Origin: Parabacteroides sp. TM07-1AC
Lineage (GTDB): Bacteria; Bacteroidota; Bacteroidia; Bacteroidales; Tannerellaceae
NCBI RefSeq assembly: GCF_003480915.1
Contig: NZ_QUKD01000007.1
Coordinates: forward strand, 62,001 to 126,000
Length of the DNA stretch: 64,000 nucleotides
Direction of reading: 5' to 3'
Below are positions 9,018 through 17,375 of the stretch, one piece after another. The translations under genes and the position numbers were made by a program. The stretch's first letter is position 1. Each line of letters opens with the position of its first letter. Below the pieces are notes generated by a model. The model ran no database searches. It saw nothing but the letters and a program-made list of their open reading frames with translations, and was not told the DNA's origin.

Positions 9018-10139
9018 ATGGACAAATCGAAAGTTTACTTTACCAATCTTCGCACGACTCCATCCAGTAATTTGCTGGACAAAATGGAACGTCTTGTAAA
9101 ACGTGCAGGCATTACAAACATTGATTTCAAGAATCAATTCACAGCGATTAAAATTCACTTCGGAGAGCCTGGAAACCTGGCTTATATCCGTCCTAATTAT
9201 GCAGCCCGTATGGCTACATTGCTTCGTACTTTAGGAGCGAAACCTTTTCTTACTGATTGTAACACTTTGTATTCCGGACGTCGTTCCAATGCCGTAGACC
9301 ATTTGGAAAGTGCCATGGAAAACGGTTTCAACCCTATCTCCGCCAAATGTGACGTGATCATTGCCGACGGTCTGAAAGGAACGGAGTGTCGTGAAATAGA
9401 AATAAACGGAGAATATTGCAAAGCACCTAAGATCGGATCGGCTATTGCCGACGCTGATATTATTATCAGTATGAATCACTTCAAGGGACATGAACAGACC
9501 GGATTTGGAGGTGCACTGAAGAACCTCGGAATGGGATGTGCCAGTGTTGCCGGTAAGTTGGAACTGCACGGAGCCTCCCAACCACGTATCGATCCGGAAA
9601 AGTGTAAAGGTTGCAATATCTGTGTAAAACATTGCCGCCACGAAGCTATCCGCCTGGATGAAAACAGGAAAGCAGTAATCGATTATGACAAATGTGTCGG
9701 TTGCGGACAATGTGTGGCTCTTTGCCAATATGACGGTGCCGTACTCGGTTCATGGGATACTTCGGTAAACTTAAATTGTAAAATAGCAGAATACACACAA
9801 GCCGTATTGCAGGATAAACCTCATTTCCATATCAGTTTCATTATGAATGTATCTCCCGAATGTGACTGTTGGAATCATAATGATGCGGCTATCGTCCCAG
9901 ACCTGGGTATTGCAGCTTCATTCGATCCGGTCGCACTCGACAAGGCTTGTGCCGATATAGTTATCAAAGCCCCGATCCTTGAAACAGGCAACCGTCTTTC
10001 AGAAACGCCTCATCATGATCATTTGGAAGGTTGTGACAAATTCCATATCATGCACCCGGAAACCAACTGGCAAGCCGGACTGGAACATGCTGAAAAAGTT
10101 GGAATCGGAACTCAGGAATATGAACTAATAACTGTATAA
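9018..10139 (+). CDS. DUF362 protein with two 4Fe-4S clusters
   Basis: A 373-residue protein with an N-terminal DUF362 domain and a ferredoxin-type module. Two cluster motifs are clear: CKGCNICVKHC at about residues 196-206 and CVGCGQCVALC at about 226-236. A Cys/His-rich tail (SPECDCWNHND) near residue 285 may bind another metal. Family members are predicted iron-sulfur electron carriers of unknown partner; there is no signal peptide, so it is cytoplasmic. The start was chosen downstream of a -7 box that overlaps the upstream ATG. mnmE follows after 13 bp. Confidence 0.85.
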   Translation: MDKSKVYFTNLRTTPSSNLLDKMERLVKRAGITNIDFKNQFTAIKIHFGEPGNLAYIRPNYAARMATLLRTLGAKPFLTDCNTLYSGRRSNAVDHLESAMENGFNPISAKCDVIIADGLKGTECREIEINGEYCKAPKIGSAIADADIIISMNHFKGHEQTGFGGALKNLGMGCASVAGKLELHGASQPRIDPEKCKGCNICVKHCRHEAIRLDENRKAVIDYDKCVGCGQCVALCQYDGAVLGSWDTSVNLNCKIAEYTQAVLQDKPHFHISFIMNVSPECDCWNHNDAAIVPDLGIAASFDPVALDKACADIVIKAPILETGNRLSETPHHDHLEGCDKFHIMHPETNWQAGLEHAEKVGIGTQEYELITV

Positions 10140-10152
10140 GGATATAAAATTT

Positions 10153-11547
10153 ATGATCAATCAGGATACTATCTGTGCCGTATCGACAGCCCCCGGAGCC
10201 GGAGGCGTAGCTGTCATCCGTGTATCCGGCACTGACGCCATCAGAATTTGTGACACTATCTTCGTTCCTAAAATCGAAGGTAAGAATCTTCAGAGCCAGA
10301 AAGCTTACACTTTACGCTACGGTAGTATCCGTCGCGGGGAAGAGTTGATCGACGATGTACTTGTCGCCCTCTTCCGCGCCCCTCATTCGTTTACAGGAGA
10401 AGATACCGTCGAAATCACTTGCCACGGTTCGGTTTACATCCAGCAACAGATCCTCCAGTTACTGATCGAAAAGGGTTGTCGTTCCGCTCTTCCTGGCGAA
10501 TATACGCAGCGTGCCTTCCTAAATGGGAAGATGGACCTGAGCCAGGCCGAAGCTGTAGCCGACCTGATCGCATCCACTTCTGCCGGAATGCACAAACTGG
10601 CTATTAATCAGATGCGTGGGGGCTTCAGTAATGAATTGACTAAACTACGCAGCCAACTGCTCGATTTCACCTCTTTGATCGAACTGGAACTCGATTTCAG
10701 CGAAGAAGATGTCGAGTTTGCCGACCGTACCAATCTGAAGCAGCTGGCAACAAACATCGAACAGTTGATACACAAACTGGCCGATTCATTCAGTGTAGGA
10801 AATGCCATTAAGAACGGTATTCCGGTTGCCATCATCGGCGAGACGAATGCCGGTAAGTCCACTTTACTCAACCTGTTGGTCGGTGAAGAGCGTGCCATCG
10901 TTTCCGACATCCACGGAACCACCCGCGATGTGATAGAGGACACAATCAATCTATCAGGCATCACCTTCCGTTTTATCGACACGGCAGGTATCCGAGAAAC
11001 CAGTGATACGATCGAAAGTCTGGGAATCGAACGTACTTTCCAAAAACTCCGCCAGGCTTCTATCGTCCTTTGGGTGATTGACCTGACCAGTCCGTCAGAG
11101 CAGATCGAGGAATTAGCTCAAACAATCATTCCTCAGACAGAGGGTAAAAAAGTGATTCTGGTATTCAATAAATCCGACTTACTCTCACCGGAAGAACTTG
11201 CTATCAAGCAAAAGTTGCTTGGCAAAGTTCCTGCTGACCGGTTATATATTTCAGCCAAACAGCAAGCAAATACTGAAACATTAAAACAGCATCTGATCCA
11301 GGCAGCTGCCTTACCCGAAGTATCCCAAAACGACGTAATCGTCACCAACGTCCGCCATTACGGGGCCTTAACAAAAGCCCATGAAGCTATACTCCGTGTA
11401 ATTAATGGACTGGAAATGAATATTTCGGGAGATTTCCTGAGTCAGGATATCAGGGAATGCATGCATTATCTGGGCGAAATTACGGGGCAGATTAGTAATG
11501 ATGAGATATTGGGAAATATTTTCGAGAAGTTTTGCATCGGCAAATGA
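10153..11547 (+). CDS. mnmE: tRNA modification GTPase MnmE
   Basis: A complete 464-residue MnmE (TrmE), which with MnmG installs the carboxymethylaminomethyl group on wobble uridine-34 of several tRNAs. It has the N-terminal folate-binding domain (STAPGAGGVAVIRVSG), a helical domain and an inserted G domain with G1 GETNAGKST at residue 229, G2 GTTRD, G3 DTAG and G4 NKSD. The C terminus Cys-Ile-Gly-Lys carries the conserved catalytic cysteine. The last 15 bases are part of the inferred attL of the mobile element, yet the peptide end is intact, so insertion did not damage the gene. Confidence 0.97.
   Translation: MINQDTICAVSTAPGAGGVAVIRVSGTDAIRICDTIFVPKIEGKNLQSQKAYTLRYGSIRRGEELIDDVLVALFRAPHSFTGEDTVEITCHGSVYIQQQILQLLIEKGCRSALPGEYTQRAFLNGKMDLSQAEAVADLIASTSAGMHKLAINQMRGGFSNELTKLRSQLLDFTSLIELELDFSEEDVEFADRTNLKQLATNIEQLIHKLADSFSVGNAIKNGIPVAIIGETNAGKSTLLNLLVGEERAIVSDIHGTTRDVIEDTINLSGITFRFIDTAGIRETSDTIESLGIERTFQKLRQASIVLWVIDLTSPSEQIEELAQTIIPQTEGKKVILVFNKSDLLSPEELAIKQKLLGKVPADRLYISAKQQANTETLKQHLIQAAALPEVSQNDVIVTNVRHYGALTKAHEAILRVINGLEMNISGDFLSQDIRECMHYLGEITGQISNDEILGNIFEKFCIGK
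11533..11543 (+). repeat. attL core of the mnmE-targeting element (inferred)
   Basis: TGCATCGGCAA lies inside the last codons of mnmE and recurs at 36605-36615. In both places it continues to a stop codon in the frame Cys-Ile-Gly-Lys-stop (AAATGA here, AAGTAA there). With a tyrosine recombinase gene beginning 1.9 kb inside, this is best read as the crossover core. Confidence 0.65.
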
Positions 11548-11591
11548 TGGCTTGTAAACAGCCATAAGCAACCATAACCATTTAGAATAAA

Positions 11592-11620
11592 GTCGCTGAA
11601 ATCCAGCGACTTTTATTTTT
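11592..11620 (+). terminator. Terminator after mnmE
   Basis: GTCGCTG and CAGCGAC form a perfect 7-bp stem with a 5-nt loop, followed by TTTTATTTTT. If the attL call is right, this terminator belongs to the mobile element and replaces the native one. Confidence 0.8.
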
Positions 11621-11741
11621 ATACTCATTCCTGTCAATTCTGACAGAGTGCCGATTTTCAGCATCTTTTTGTACCATAATTCTACCGCCGAACAAATAAG
11701 CGGGCTTCTCGCACTCATCATAGCGACATCTTGGGCACGAT

Positions 11742-11822
11742 GTGAGACGCTATGAGAATGAGCGGAACCGCTATAGAAGACACAGCGTGAAACGCTGTGA
11801 GAAATTGTGAGATGCGTTGAGA
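11742..11822 (+). repeat. Three iteron-like repeats beside attL
   Basis: GTGAGACGCTATGAGA (11742), GTGAAACGCTGTGAGA (11787) and GTGAGATGCGTTGAGA (11807) share the frame GTGArAysCktTGAGA, with starts 45 and 20 bp apart. They precede the seven-HTH protein gene and may be binding sites for it or for the integrase (inference). Confidence 0.55.
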
Positions 11823-11853
11823 CGAAATCGACGAAATTAAAGGCGACCAATAT

Positions 11854-13320
11854 ATGGAGGTACAGAGAAAATGCCAGTGGTGCGGCAAACCATTTATAGC
11901 ACACACGATGATAACACGGTTTTGCAGCAAATCGTGTACAGAAAAAGCGTACAAGGACAAGAAGCGCAAGCAGAAATTGCAGGAGTACGAAGTGAGGCAA
12001 AGCGAGCGACCAATGCAGGAAGTCGGCATTGTTGGAAGCAAATCGTTCCTCTCCCCTGCCGAAGCCGCTACCCTTTTAGGCATCAGCCGTGCCACCATCT
12101 ACCGACACATGGCTGCCGGTATCATTCGGGCATTGCAACTTCGCGGGCGCACCATCATACGTAAATCCGACATTGAAAAGATGTTCAACAATGCGCCCGA
12201 CTACAAGAAACGCAGCTATGGACGGAAACAGACCGTCCTCTATTACACCACGAATGAGATTCTGGAAAAATACCAAATCCAGAAGAAAACCCTGTATCGT
12301 CGTTGCAAACTATACAACATCCCAAAGGTTGAAGAAGGTAGCCGTGTATTCTACAACCGCACCCTCATAGACAAGTATTTTGCCGACCTTGCCGAAGAAA
12401 TCAATCCGGACTGTTATTACACGCCGGAACAGGTCATGGAAAAATACGGTATGAGCCGTAATGCCGTTGTCACCTTTGCCCTGCGGCACAACATTCCCCG
12501 AATCAACCGCCACCACGAGGTGTATTATTCCCGTGCCCATATAGACGCTATCAAAGAAAAGCAGGACAAACTGAATCCCGACTATTATACCTATTCGGAA
12601 ATCACCGAGAAATACGGGCTTACCAAAATTAACATCAGCTATTATGTCAATAAATACGATATAACTAGGTTCAAGCAAGGAAGCCGGACCATGGTATTGC
12701 GCACCGAATTTGACAAGGTATATCGTGAGCACCGGGACGGCACATACATCCCCAAGAAGCGCGAAAGCAAATCCGGTCAGCAGGAACAGAAAGAACCCTT
12801 TACAATTCCCGATGGCTACTACTCGTCTGAACAAATTGCCGTCACATATCAGATGACCAAGAAAACCATTTGCAGGCTGTGCCGTGAAAACGACATTCCT
12901 AAAATCAGTCACGGAGGATTTAACTACTACGAACAACTGGCAGTAAACCGTTTCTTCGCCAAATACAAAGCTGCTGATAATATCAAAGAATGGATTGGCG
13001 CAGAGCAGATGGAAGAAATATACGGTATGAGCAAAGATGCCAGATGCTCGTTTGTGCATCGCCACAAAATCCCCTCACGTGTAGTCTATGGCAAGGCTCA
13101 ATACTCCAAAGACCACATCGACATTATCAAGAACGGTGGTTTCGACCAACGGGAAAAGTATTACAGCGTAGCTGAAGCGATGGAAAGATATGGTTTGCGT
13201 AGGGAGGATGTCTATAACTATGCCCGGTATAACAACATCCGAAAGATGCACCACGGCAAATCCATGTTCCTGTTGAAAGAGGATTTTAATAAGGTGATGG
13301 CTGAAAAATCCGTCACCTGA
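11854..13320 (+). CDS. Zinc-ribbon protein with seven tandem excisionase-like HTH modules
   Basis: A 488-residue DNA-binding protein with no recognised enzyme domain. Residues 7-28 form a CxxC-x13-CxxxC zinc site. Then a classic excisionase-family HTH (about 65-110, FLSPAEAATLLGISRATIYRHM) is followed by six more diverged copies starting near residues 129, 187, 243, 322, 379 and 435. Each shows the pattern YY(S/T)xxExxxxYGMxxxxxxxxxxxxxIP. Such proteins sit upstream of the integrase in Bacteroidales mobile elements; a role in excision control or att-site architecture is inferred. It is the first gene inside attL and is read toward the integrase. Confidence 0.75.
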   Translation: MEVQRKCQWCGKPFIAHTMITRFCSKSCTEKAYKDKKRKQKLQEYEVRQSERPMQEVGIVGSKSFLSPAEAATLLGISRATIYRHMAAGIIRALQLRGRTIIRKSDIEKMFNNAPDYKKRSYGRKQTVLYYTTNEILEKYQIQKKTLYRRCKLYNIPKVEEGSRVFYNRTLIDKYFADLAEEINPDCYYTPEQVMEKYGMSRNAVVTFALRHNIPRINRHHEVYYSRAHIDAIKEKQDKLNPDYYTYSEITEKYGLTKINISYYVNKYDITRFKQGSRTMVLRTEFDKVYREHRDGTYIPKKRESKSGQQEQKEPFTIPDGYYSSEQIAVTYQMTKKTICRLCRENDIPKISHGGFNYYEQLAVNRFFAKYKAADNIKEWIGAEQMEEIYGMSKDARCSFVHRHKIPSRVVYGKAQYSKDHIDIIKNGGFDQREKYYSVAEAMERYGLRREDVYNYARYNNIRKMHHGKSMFLLKEDFNKVMAEKSVT

Positions 13321-13334
13321 AAAATTATTCCATA

Positions 13335-13410
13335 CAGACAGGAAAATTACTCCTGACGATTATAGGTCTGCATTGAACCATTTCGTTGGTTTGCAGCAAA
13401 TTATTAACAA
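13335..13410 (+). repeat. Leader repeat copy 1, upstream of the integrase
   Basis: This stretch shares ordered blocks (CAGACAG, AAAATTACTCC, GGTCTGCA, GTTGGTTTG, TTAACAA) with 15524-15597 at nearly identical spacing. The first and third blocks form an inverted repeat (AGAC...GTCT). It ends 20 bp before the integrase ATG, so it probably carries a shared promoter or operator. Confidence 0.65.
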
Positions 13411-13429
13411 CAATATAATATAGTAGAGT

Positions 13430-14545
13430 ATGCACGAATGTAAAACTGTAACATTGAGGACAAGACCTCTAAAGAACAAAATGTTGTCGTTCTATCTGGA
13501 TTATTATCCGGGATATAGAGACAAGGAAACAATGAAAGTAATCCGTCACGAATCGCTTGGCATTTATATCTATGCCAACCCGAAGAACAAACGTGAGCAG
13601 AATTTCAACGATGTAATGACCGAGAAAGCCGAAGCCATCCGTTGCCGCAGATTTGAATCTGTCGTAAATGAACGGTATGACTTCTTCGACCGGTACAAAC
13701 TAAAGGGTGATTTCTTGGAATACTATCGTCAGCAACTCCGCAAGCACGACCAGAAATGGGAGTTCGTCTATCTCCATTTCAAGAACTTCGTACACGGCAA
13801 ATGTACTTTTGAGGAGATAGACATCGACCTGTGCAACAAGTTTCGGGAATACCTTCTGAACGCCAAGAAACTAAGACGCAACGGACGTATCACACGAAAC
13901 TCTGCATCAGGATACTGGTCTACTTTCAGAGGATTCTTGAAAATACTATATCGTAATGGGATGATAAAGGCCAATGTCAATGACTTCTTGGAAAAGATTG
14001 AAACAGAAGACACTATGAAAGAAGCTTTATCTGTTGAAGAATTGTACCAGTTAGCTGAGACGCCATGTAAAAAGCCTATTGTGAAAATCGCATCGCTGTT
14101 TTCCTGTATGACCAGCTTGCGCATCAGCGACATCCTCGCCCTACGTTGGGAAGACATAGTGGACTACTCTGCCGGAGGGAAATGTGTACATATCATCACA
14201 CAGAAAAACAAAGCGGAAGACATCATTCCCATCAGCGAGGAGGCATTAGGGCTGATAGGATACAGTTCTGAGAAGAAAGGTCTGGTATTCAAGGGACTTA
14301 TGCGTAGTTGGACACAAGTACCAATGAAAGAGTGGATTCGTTCTGCCGGAATAACCAAGAACATAACATTCCATTCATATCGGAGAACATTCGCAACCCT
14401 CCAGGGTGCTGCCGGTACAGACATCCGTACCATACAAAGCTTGATGGCGCACAAAAGCATCACCACCACGATGCGTTACATGAAAGTCGTTGACAGCAAC
14501 AAGCGTGAAGCCAGCAAGAAAATCACTTTGACACGCAAAGGCTGA
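13430..14545 (+). CDS. Tyrosine recombinase (integrase)
   Basis: A 371-residue site-specific recombinase of the Bacteroidales phage-integrase type. The N-terminal half has an arm-binding segment and a SAM-like core-binding domain. The catalytic domain shows Arg in TSLRISDILALRW, the HxxR box HSYRRTF, then LMAHKSITTTMRYMKV with the second His and the nucleophilic Tyr. It should catalyse integration and excision at the mnmE end. The start ATG follows the leader repeat that also precedes the small HTH gene, which suggests coordinated control. A strong terminator follows. Confidence 0.92.
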   Translation: MHECKTVTLRTRPLKNKMLSFYLDYYPGYRDKETMKVIRHESLGIYIYANPKNKREQNFNDVMTEKAEAIRCRRFESVVNERYDFFDRYKLKGDFLEYYRQQLRKHDQKWEFVYLHFKNFVHGKCTFEEIDIDLCNKFREYLLNAKKLRRNGRITRNSASGYWSTFRGFLKILYRNGMIKANVNDFLEKIETEDTMKEALSVEELYQLAETPCKKPIVKIASLFSCMTSLRISDILALRWEDIVDYSAGGKCVHIITQKNKAEDIIPISEEALGLIGYSSEKKGLVFKGLMRSWTQVPMKEWIRSAGITKNITFHSYRRTFATLQGAAGTDIRTIQSLMAHKSITTTMRYMKVVDSNKREASKKITLTRKG

Positions 14546-14568
14546 ACTCCCCTATTTTGCCCCATTAC

Positions 14569-14624
14569 ATAGGCTTAGAATATGATTTCCGATGGATTAT
14601 CATACTCTAAGCCTATATTTTCTT
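14569..14624 (+). terminator. Terminator after the integrase gene
   Basis: The 18-bp arms at 14569-14586 and 14599-14616 (ATAGGCTTAGAATATGAT and its near-complement) differ at one position and are followed by ATTTTCTT. Confidence 0.75.
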
Positions 14625-14676
14625 AAAAATTAACCGATTTACTGCACTTATTTATAACTATCTGGAAATGTGCTTA

Positions 14677-14684
14677 TAACTTTG
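14677..14684 (+). promoter_or_regulatory. -7 element of the unknown membrane protein gene
   Basis: TAACTTTG matches TAnnTTTG. The leader to the ATG at 14716 is about 25 nt. No clean TTTG is present at -33. Confidence 0.5.
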
Positions 14685-14715
14685 CTCCATCATTTCATCC
14701 AAACAACAATAGATT

Positions 14716-15510
14716 ATGACAGATAGTATTCAAATTCACAGGAAAAAGGCAAGTTTCATACTTGCGGTAAGCGTTACTTCATACTCGGTAATCGCCACTT
14801 ATCTTTACAACTGCCATCAAATAAACCTGATGGAATACACCACACCTATTATATTGAGTATCGTACTCTTAACTCTTTCATGCGCGTTCTCTCAAAGATT
14901 TTTCTATCGCTACCTTATCAAGAATAACGCATGTATTTCTTTTGGCAAGCAAAAAGAATCCATCCCACTTGAAATCAAGCAGCCAGCTGATACCATTACC
15001 CCGGAAGTAGAAGTTATAGAAATGCCGATTGCAAAGAATGATTATACAGATGGTTATGACGAACGCATAGCTGAAATAGAACGGGAAAAGGCAGAGCAGC
15101 AAGCTGACATTATGCGTGTCATGCACGAATATACCACATATAGTATGGCTGAATTTCTTTCAAAAAACGACCTTATTACACTTCACGAAAACATAGAGTG
15201 CTTTGCCCATGGGCAATGTGATTTATACAAGCCCATACGTTCCAAATTCGACAATCCATTAAACACTCTCGATATACGGCATTTTGTATGGAATATCGGT
15301 ATAAGGTTGAATATCTCGGTGGAAAAATGCGCAGAATTCATAAAAACCATATTCCCACACGAATTGAAAAATGCCACTCTGTTTTATCTATCAAAAAATC
15401 TACGGACTACAGGTATTTGTAAAATTCCACTTGACATTCCCTTAAAAGGAGAGTATTATTTCAATTGCCTCAAAAAAGCAGACGATGAGACAGTGGTTTT
15501 GACCGACTGA
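14716..15510 (+). CDS. Membrane-anchored protein of unknown function
   Basis: I do not recognise this 264-residue protein. The N terminus has two hydrophobic segments (around residues 12-31 and 38-60), then a charged stretch near residue 115 (DERIAEIEREKAEQQADIM) that is probably coiled-coil. The soluble C-terminal domain of about 130 residues contains KCAEFIKTIFPHELKNATLFYLSKNLRTTG. It sits between the integrase and the excisionase-like gene, with its own promoter and preceded by a terminator, so it is a separate unit within the element backbone. A role in element maintenance or transfer is possible but unsupported. Confidence 0.6.
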   Translation: MTDSIQIHRKKASFILAVSVTSYSVIATYLYNCHQINLMEYTTPIILSIVLLTLSCAFSQRFFYRYLIKNNACISFGKQKESIPLEIKQPADTITPEVEVIEMPIAKNDYTDGYDERIAEIEREKAEQQADIMRVMHEYTTYSMAEFLSKNDLITLHENIECFAHGQCDLYKPIRSKFDNPLNTLDIRHFVWNIGIRLNISVEKCAEFIKTIFPHELKNATLFYLSKNLRTTGICKIPLDIPLKGEYYFNCLKKADDETVVLTD

Positions 15511-15523
15511 AATGATTCCGTCG

Positions 15524-15597
15524 CAGACAGAAAAATTACTCCCTGATGACGAAGGTCTGCATAGTATCATTGTGTTGGTTTGTAACATGTTTAACAA
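15524..15597 (+). repeat. Leader repeat copy 2, upstream of the small HTH gene
   Basis: This is the second copy of the block pattern described for 13335-13410, with 30 bp between CAGACAG and GGTCTGC and 20 bp to GTTGGTTTG in both copies. It ends 17 bp before the ATG. Confidence 0.65.
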
Positions 15598-15613
15598 ATA
15601 AACTATTTGAATC

Positions 15614-15988
15614 ATGTCTAAGAATCAATTCACATTCAATGACCTTCCCGAAGTGATGGGAGAGTTATGCGACCGAATCGCAAGTATGGAAAGTCTGCTG
15701 ACAGAGAAACTTTCCAAGCAGAACGAAGTCAAGGAGAACACGCACGTTCCCATGACCGTGCAGGAGGCTTGCACCTATCTCAAAATGCCGCTATCGACCT
15801 TTTATTACAAGGTTAAAAAGGACGATATTCCTGTTATAAAACAAGGCAAGCACCTCTACATCTATCGTGATGAGCTGGATAAATGGTTGGAATCATCCCG
15901 TAAGACCACCGTTCCGCAAAGTTTCGAGGAAGAGAATGATGCGTTGCTCGCTTCCCATCGCCGTAAACCAAACTCTAAAAACTGGTAG
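15614..15988 (+). CDS. Excisionase-like helix-turn-helix protein
   Basis: A 124-residue protein with an N-terminal helical region (about 1-45, MGELCDRIASMESLLTEKL) and an HTH_17/excisionase-family domain from about residue 50 (MTVQEACTYLKMPLSTFYYKVKKDDIPVIKQGKHLYIYRDELDKWL). Relatives bind att or origin DNA and control excision or replication of Bacteroidales mobilizable elements. It lies 3 bp before the RepA-like ATPase gene, forming an operon, and shares its leader with the integrase, which links replication, mobilization and recombination functions. Confidence 0.85.
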   Translation: MSKNQFTFNDLPEVMGELCDRIASMESLLTEKLSKQNEVKENTHVPMTVQEACTYLKMPLSTFYYKVKKDDIPVIKQGKHLYIYRDELDKWLESSRKTTVPQSFEEENDALLASHRRKPNSKNW

Positions 15989-15991
15989 GCT

Positions 15992-17062
15992 ATGGAGAAA
16001 ACGAACAATAACATTCCGACAGCTGAGGAACTGGCTATTTACATAAAGGAGGCTACCGTGAGCGTAAATACCAAATACGAACAGTCGCCTGTGATTCTGA
16101 TGGTGGATGACTCCATTATCGGAACATTGGGCAACTTCAGTGCATCCATCGGTAAAGCCAAGAGCAAGAAGACTTTCAATGTTTCTGCCATTGCCGCTTC
16201 CGCATTGACCAATGGCACAGTACTCCATTACCGTTCATCGTTTCCGGAAAATAAACGGACGATATTGTATATCGACACCGAACAGGGAGAACCTCATTGC
16301 CAAAAGGTGCTACAACGCATTCTATGTTTGGCGGGATTACCAAAGGATGCCGATTCTGACAATCTGATTATGTTAGGTCTGCGGAAATATTCTCCCGAAA
16401 TGAGACTTGCAATAGTCGAACAGGCCATTGGCACAATTCCGAATTTGGGACTGGTCATTATAGATGGCATCAGGGATTTTATGTATGACATCAATTCTCC
16501 GAATGAAGCCACCAATATAATCTCCAAATTCATGCAGTGGACTGACGACCGTCAGATTCACATCCACACCATCCTGCATCAGAACAAGAATGATGAACAT
16601 GCCCGTGGTCACATTGGCACGGAACTCAACAACAAAGCGGAAACCATCATGCAGGTAGAAGTGGATAAAGATGATAAAACTATCAGTTGTGTCGAAGCCA
16701 TTCATATCCGAGACCGGGAGTTTGAACCTTTCGCTTTCCGCATAAACGAATGTGCCTTGCCTGAACTAGTGGAATCCTATATATCCAAAGAAAAGAAACT
16801 CGGACGACCGACCAAAGAACCTTTTGAGCCATACAAGGAAATCCCGGAGAGCGTACATCGTGCTGCGTTGGATGCCACTTTCGCCGATGGCAATATTACC
16901 GGTTACGACAACTATCTAGAGCGACTGAAAAACGGCTACGGGTTACAGGGTGTAAAACTCGGTCATAACAAAGCGGTCAAAGTAGCTACCTTTCTCGGCA
17001 ATAAACGGATGGTGATAAAAGAAGGGAAAGAATACCAATTTAATCCTGATTACCATTATTAA
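15992..17062 (+). CDS. RepA-like RecA-fold ATPase
   Basis: A 356-residue AAA_25/RepA-type protein. It has a degenerate P-loop (ASIGKAKSKKT, about residues 50-60), Walker B (LVIIDGIRDFM, about 155), and the IHTILHQNKNDEHARGHIGTE segment typical of hexameric RepA-like helicases. The C terminus may bind DNA. In mobilizable elements this protein is thought to help replication or strand processing after excision. It is encoded directly after the small HTH gene and upstream of the candidate oriT and mobilization genes. The unusual P-loop with extra Lys residues is common in this group as I know it. Confidence 0.8.
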   Translation: MEKTNNNIPTAEELAIYIKEATVSVNTKYEQSPVILMVDDSIIGTLGNFSASIGKAKSKKTFNVSAIAASALTNGTVLHYRSSFPENKRTILYIDTEQGEPHCQKVLQRILCLAGLPKDADSDNLIMLGLRKYSPEMRLAIVEQAIGTIPNLGLVIIDGIRDFMYDINSPNEATNIISKFMQWTDDRQIHIHTILHQNKNDEHARGHIGTELNNKAETIMQVEVDKDDKTISCVEAIHIRDREFEPFAFRINECALPELVESYISKEKKLGRPTKEPFEPYKEIPESVHRAALDATFADGNITGYDNYLERLKNGYGLQGVKLGHNKAVKVATFLGNKRMVIKEGKEYQFNPDYHY

Positions 17063-17375
17063 GTTCAACTTTACTTTAGTGTCGGGGCGTACATATAGGA
17101 ATAAAGCAAAGTAGCCAAGGATTGCAATATGCAGTATTCATTCCCTACCCTTTTATAGTAGGATATGCCAAATCCTGATTCCAATCCATTTGCCGATTCT
17201 GTGTGTACATCCTATACAGCTTGCCGGGAAGCATCAACAGGTAACTGTTGCGAGATATGCCAATGTATAACCTCACTGCGTTACGGTTGTACATTGGTAC
17301 CCTTGCCTGCTCAGATACTTCGCCGGTGCGGTACTCGCAAGCTCGCACCTATTCACTATTATAATAACGATTTAT
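17063..17375 (+). other. Candidate oriT region upstream of mobC
   Basis: No gene is supported here. The stretch precedes mobC and the relaxase, the usual place for oriT. Two inverted repeats stand out: CAACAG-GTAA-CTGTTG (17235-17250) and GGTGCG-13 nt-CGCACC (17325-17349). The nick site cannot be identified from sequence alone. Confidence 0.45.

Larger units (their letters stand above)
11548..11853. other. Intergenic region between attL and first element gene
   Basis: No gene is supported here. It holds the mnmE-side terminator, inverted repeats (CATAGCG...CGCTATG at about 11720-11755 and a small AGCGG-AA-CCGCT palindrome), and three related 16-mers at 11742, 11787 and 11807. The location next to attL suits recombinase or excisionase arm sites. 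Confidence 0.55.

Noticed and set aside
11368..12098. Minus-strand frames across the mnmE end and the first element gene
   Set aside because: They overlap attL, a terminator and two real genes and have no family features.
12310..13065. 251-codon frame opposite the seven-HTH gene
   Set aside because: Antisense to a clearly coding repeat protein.
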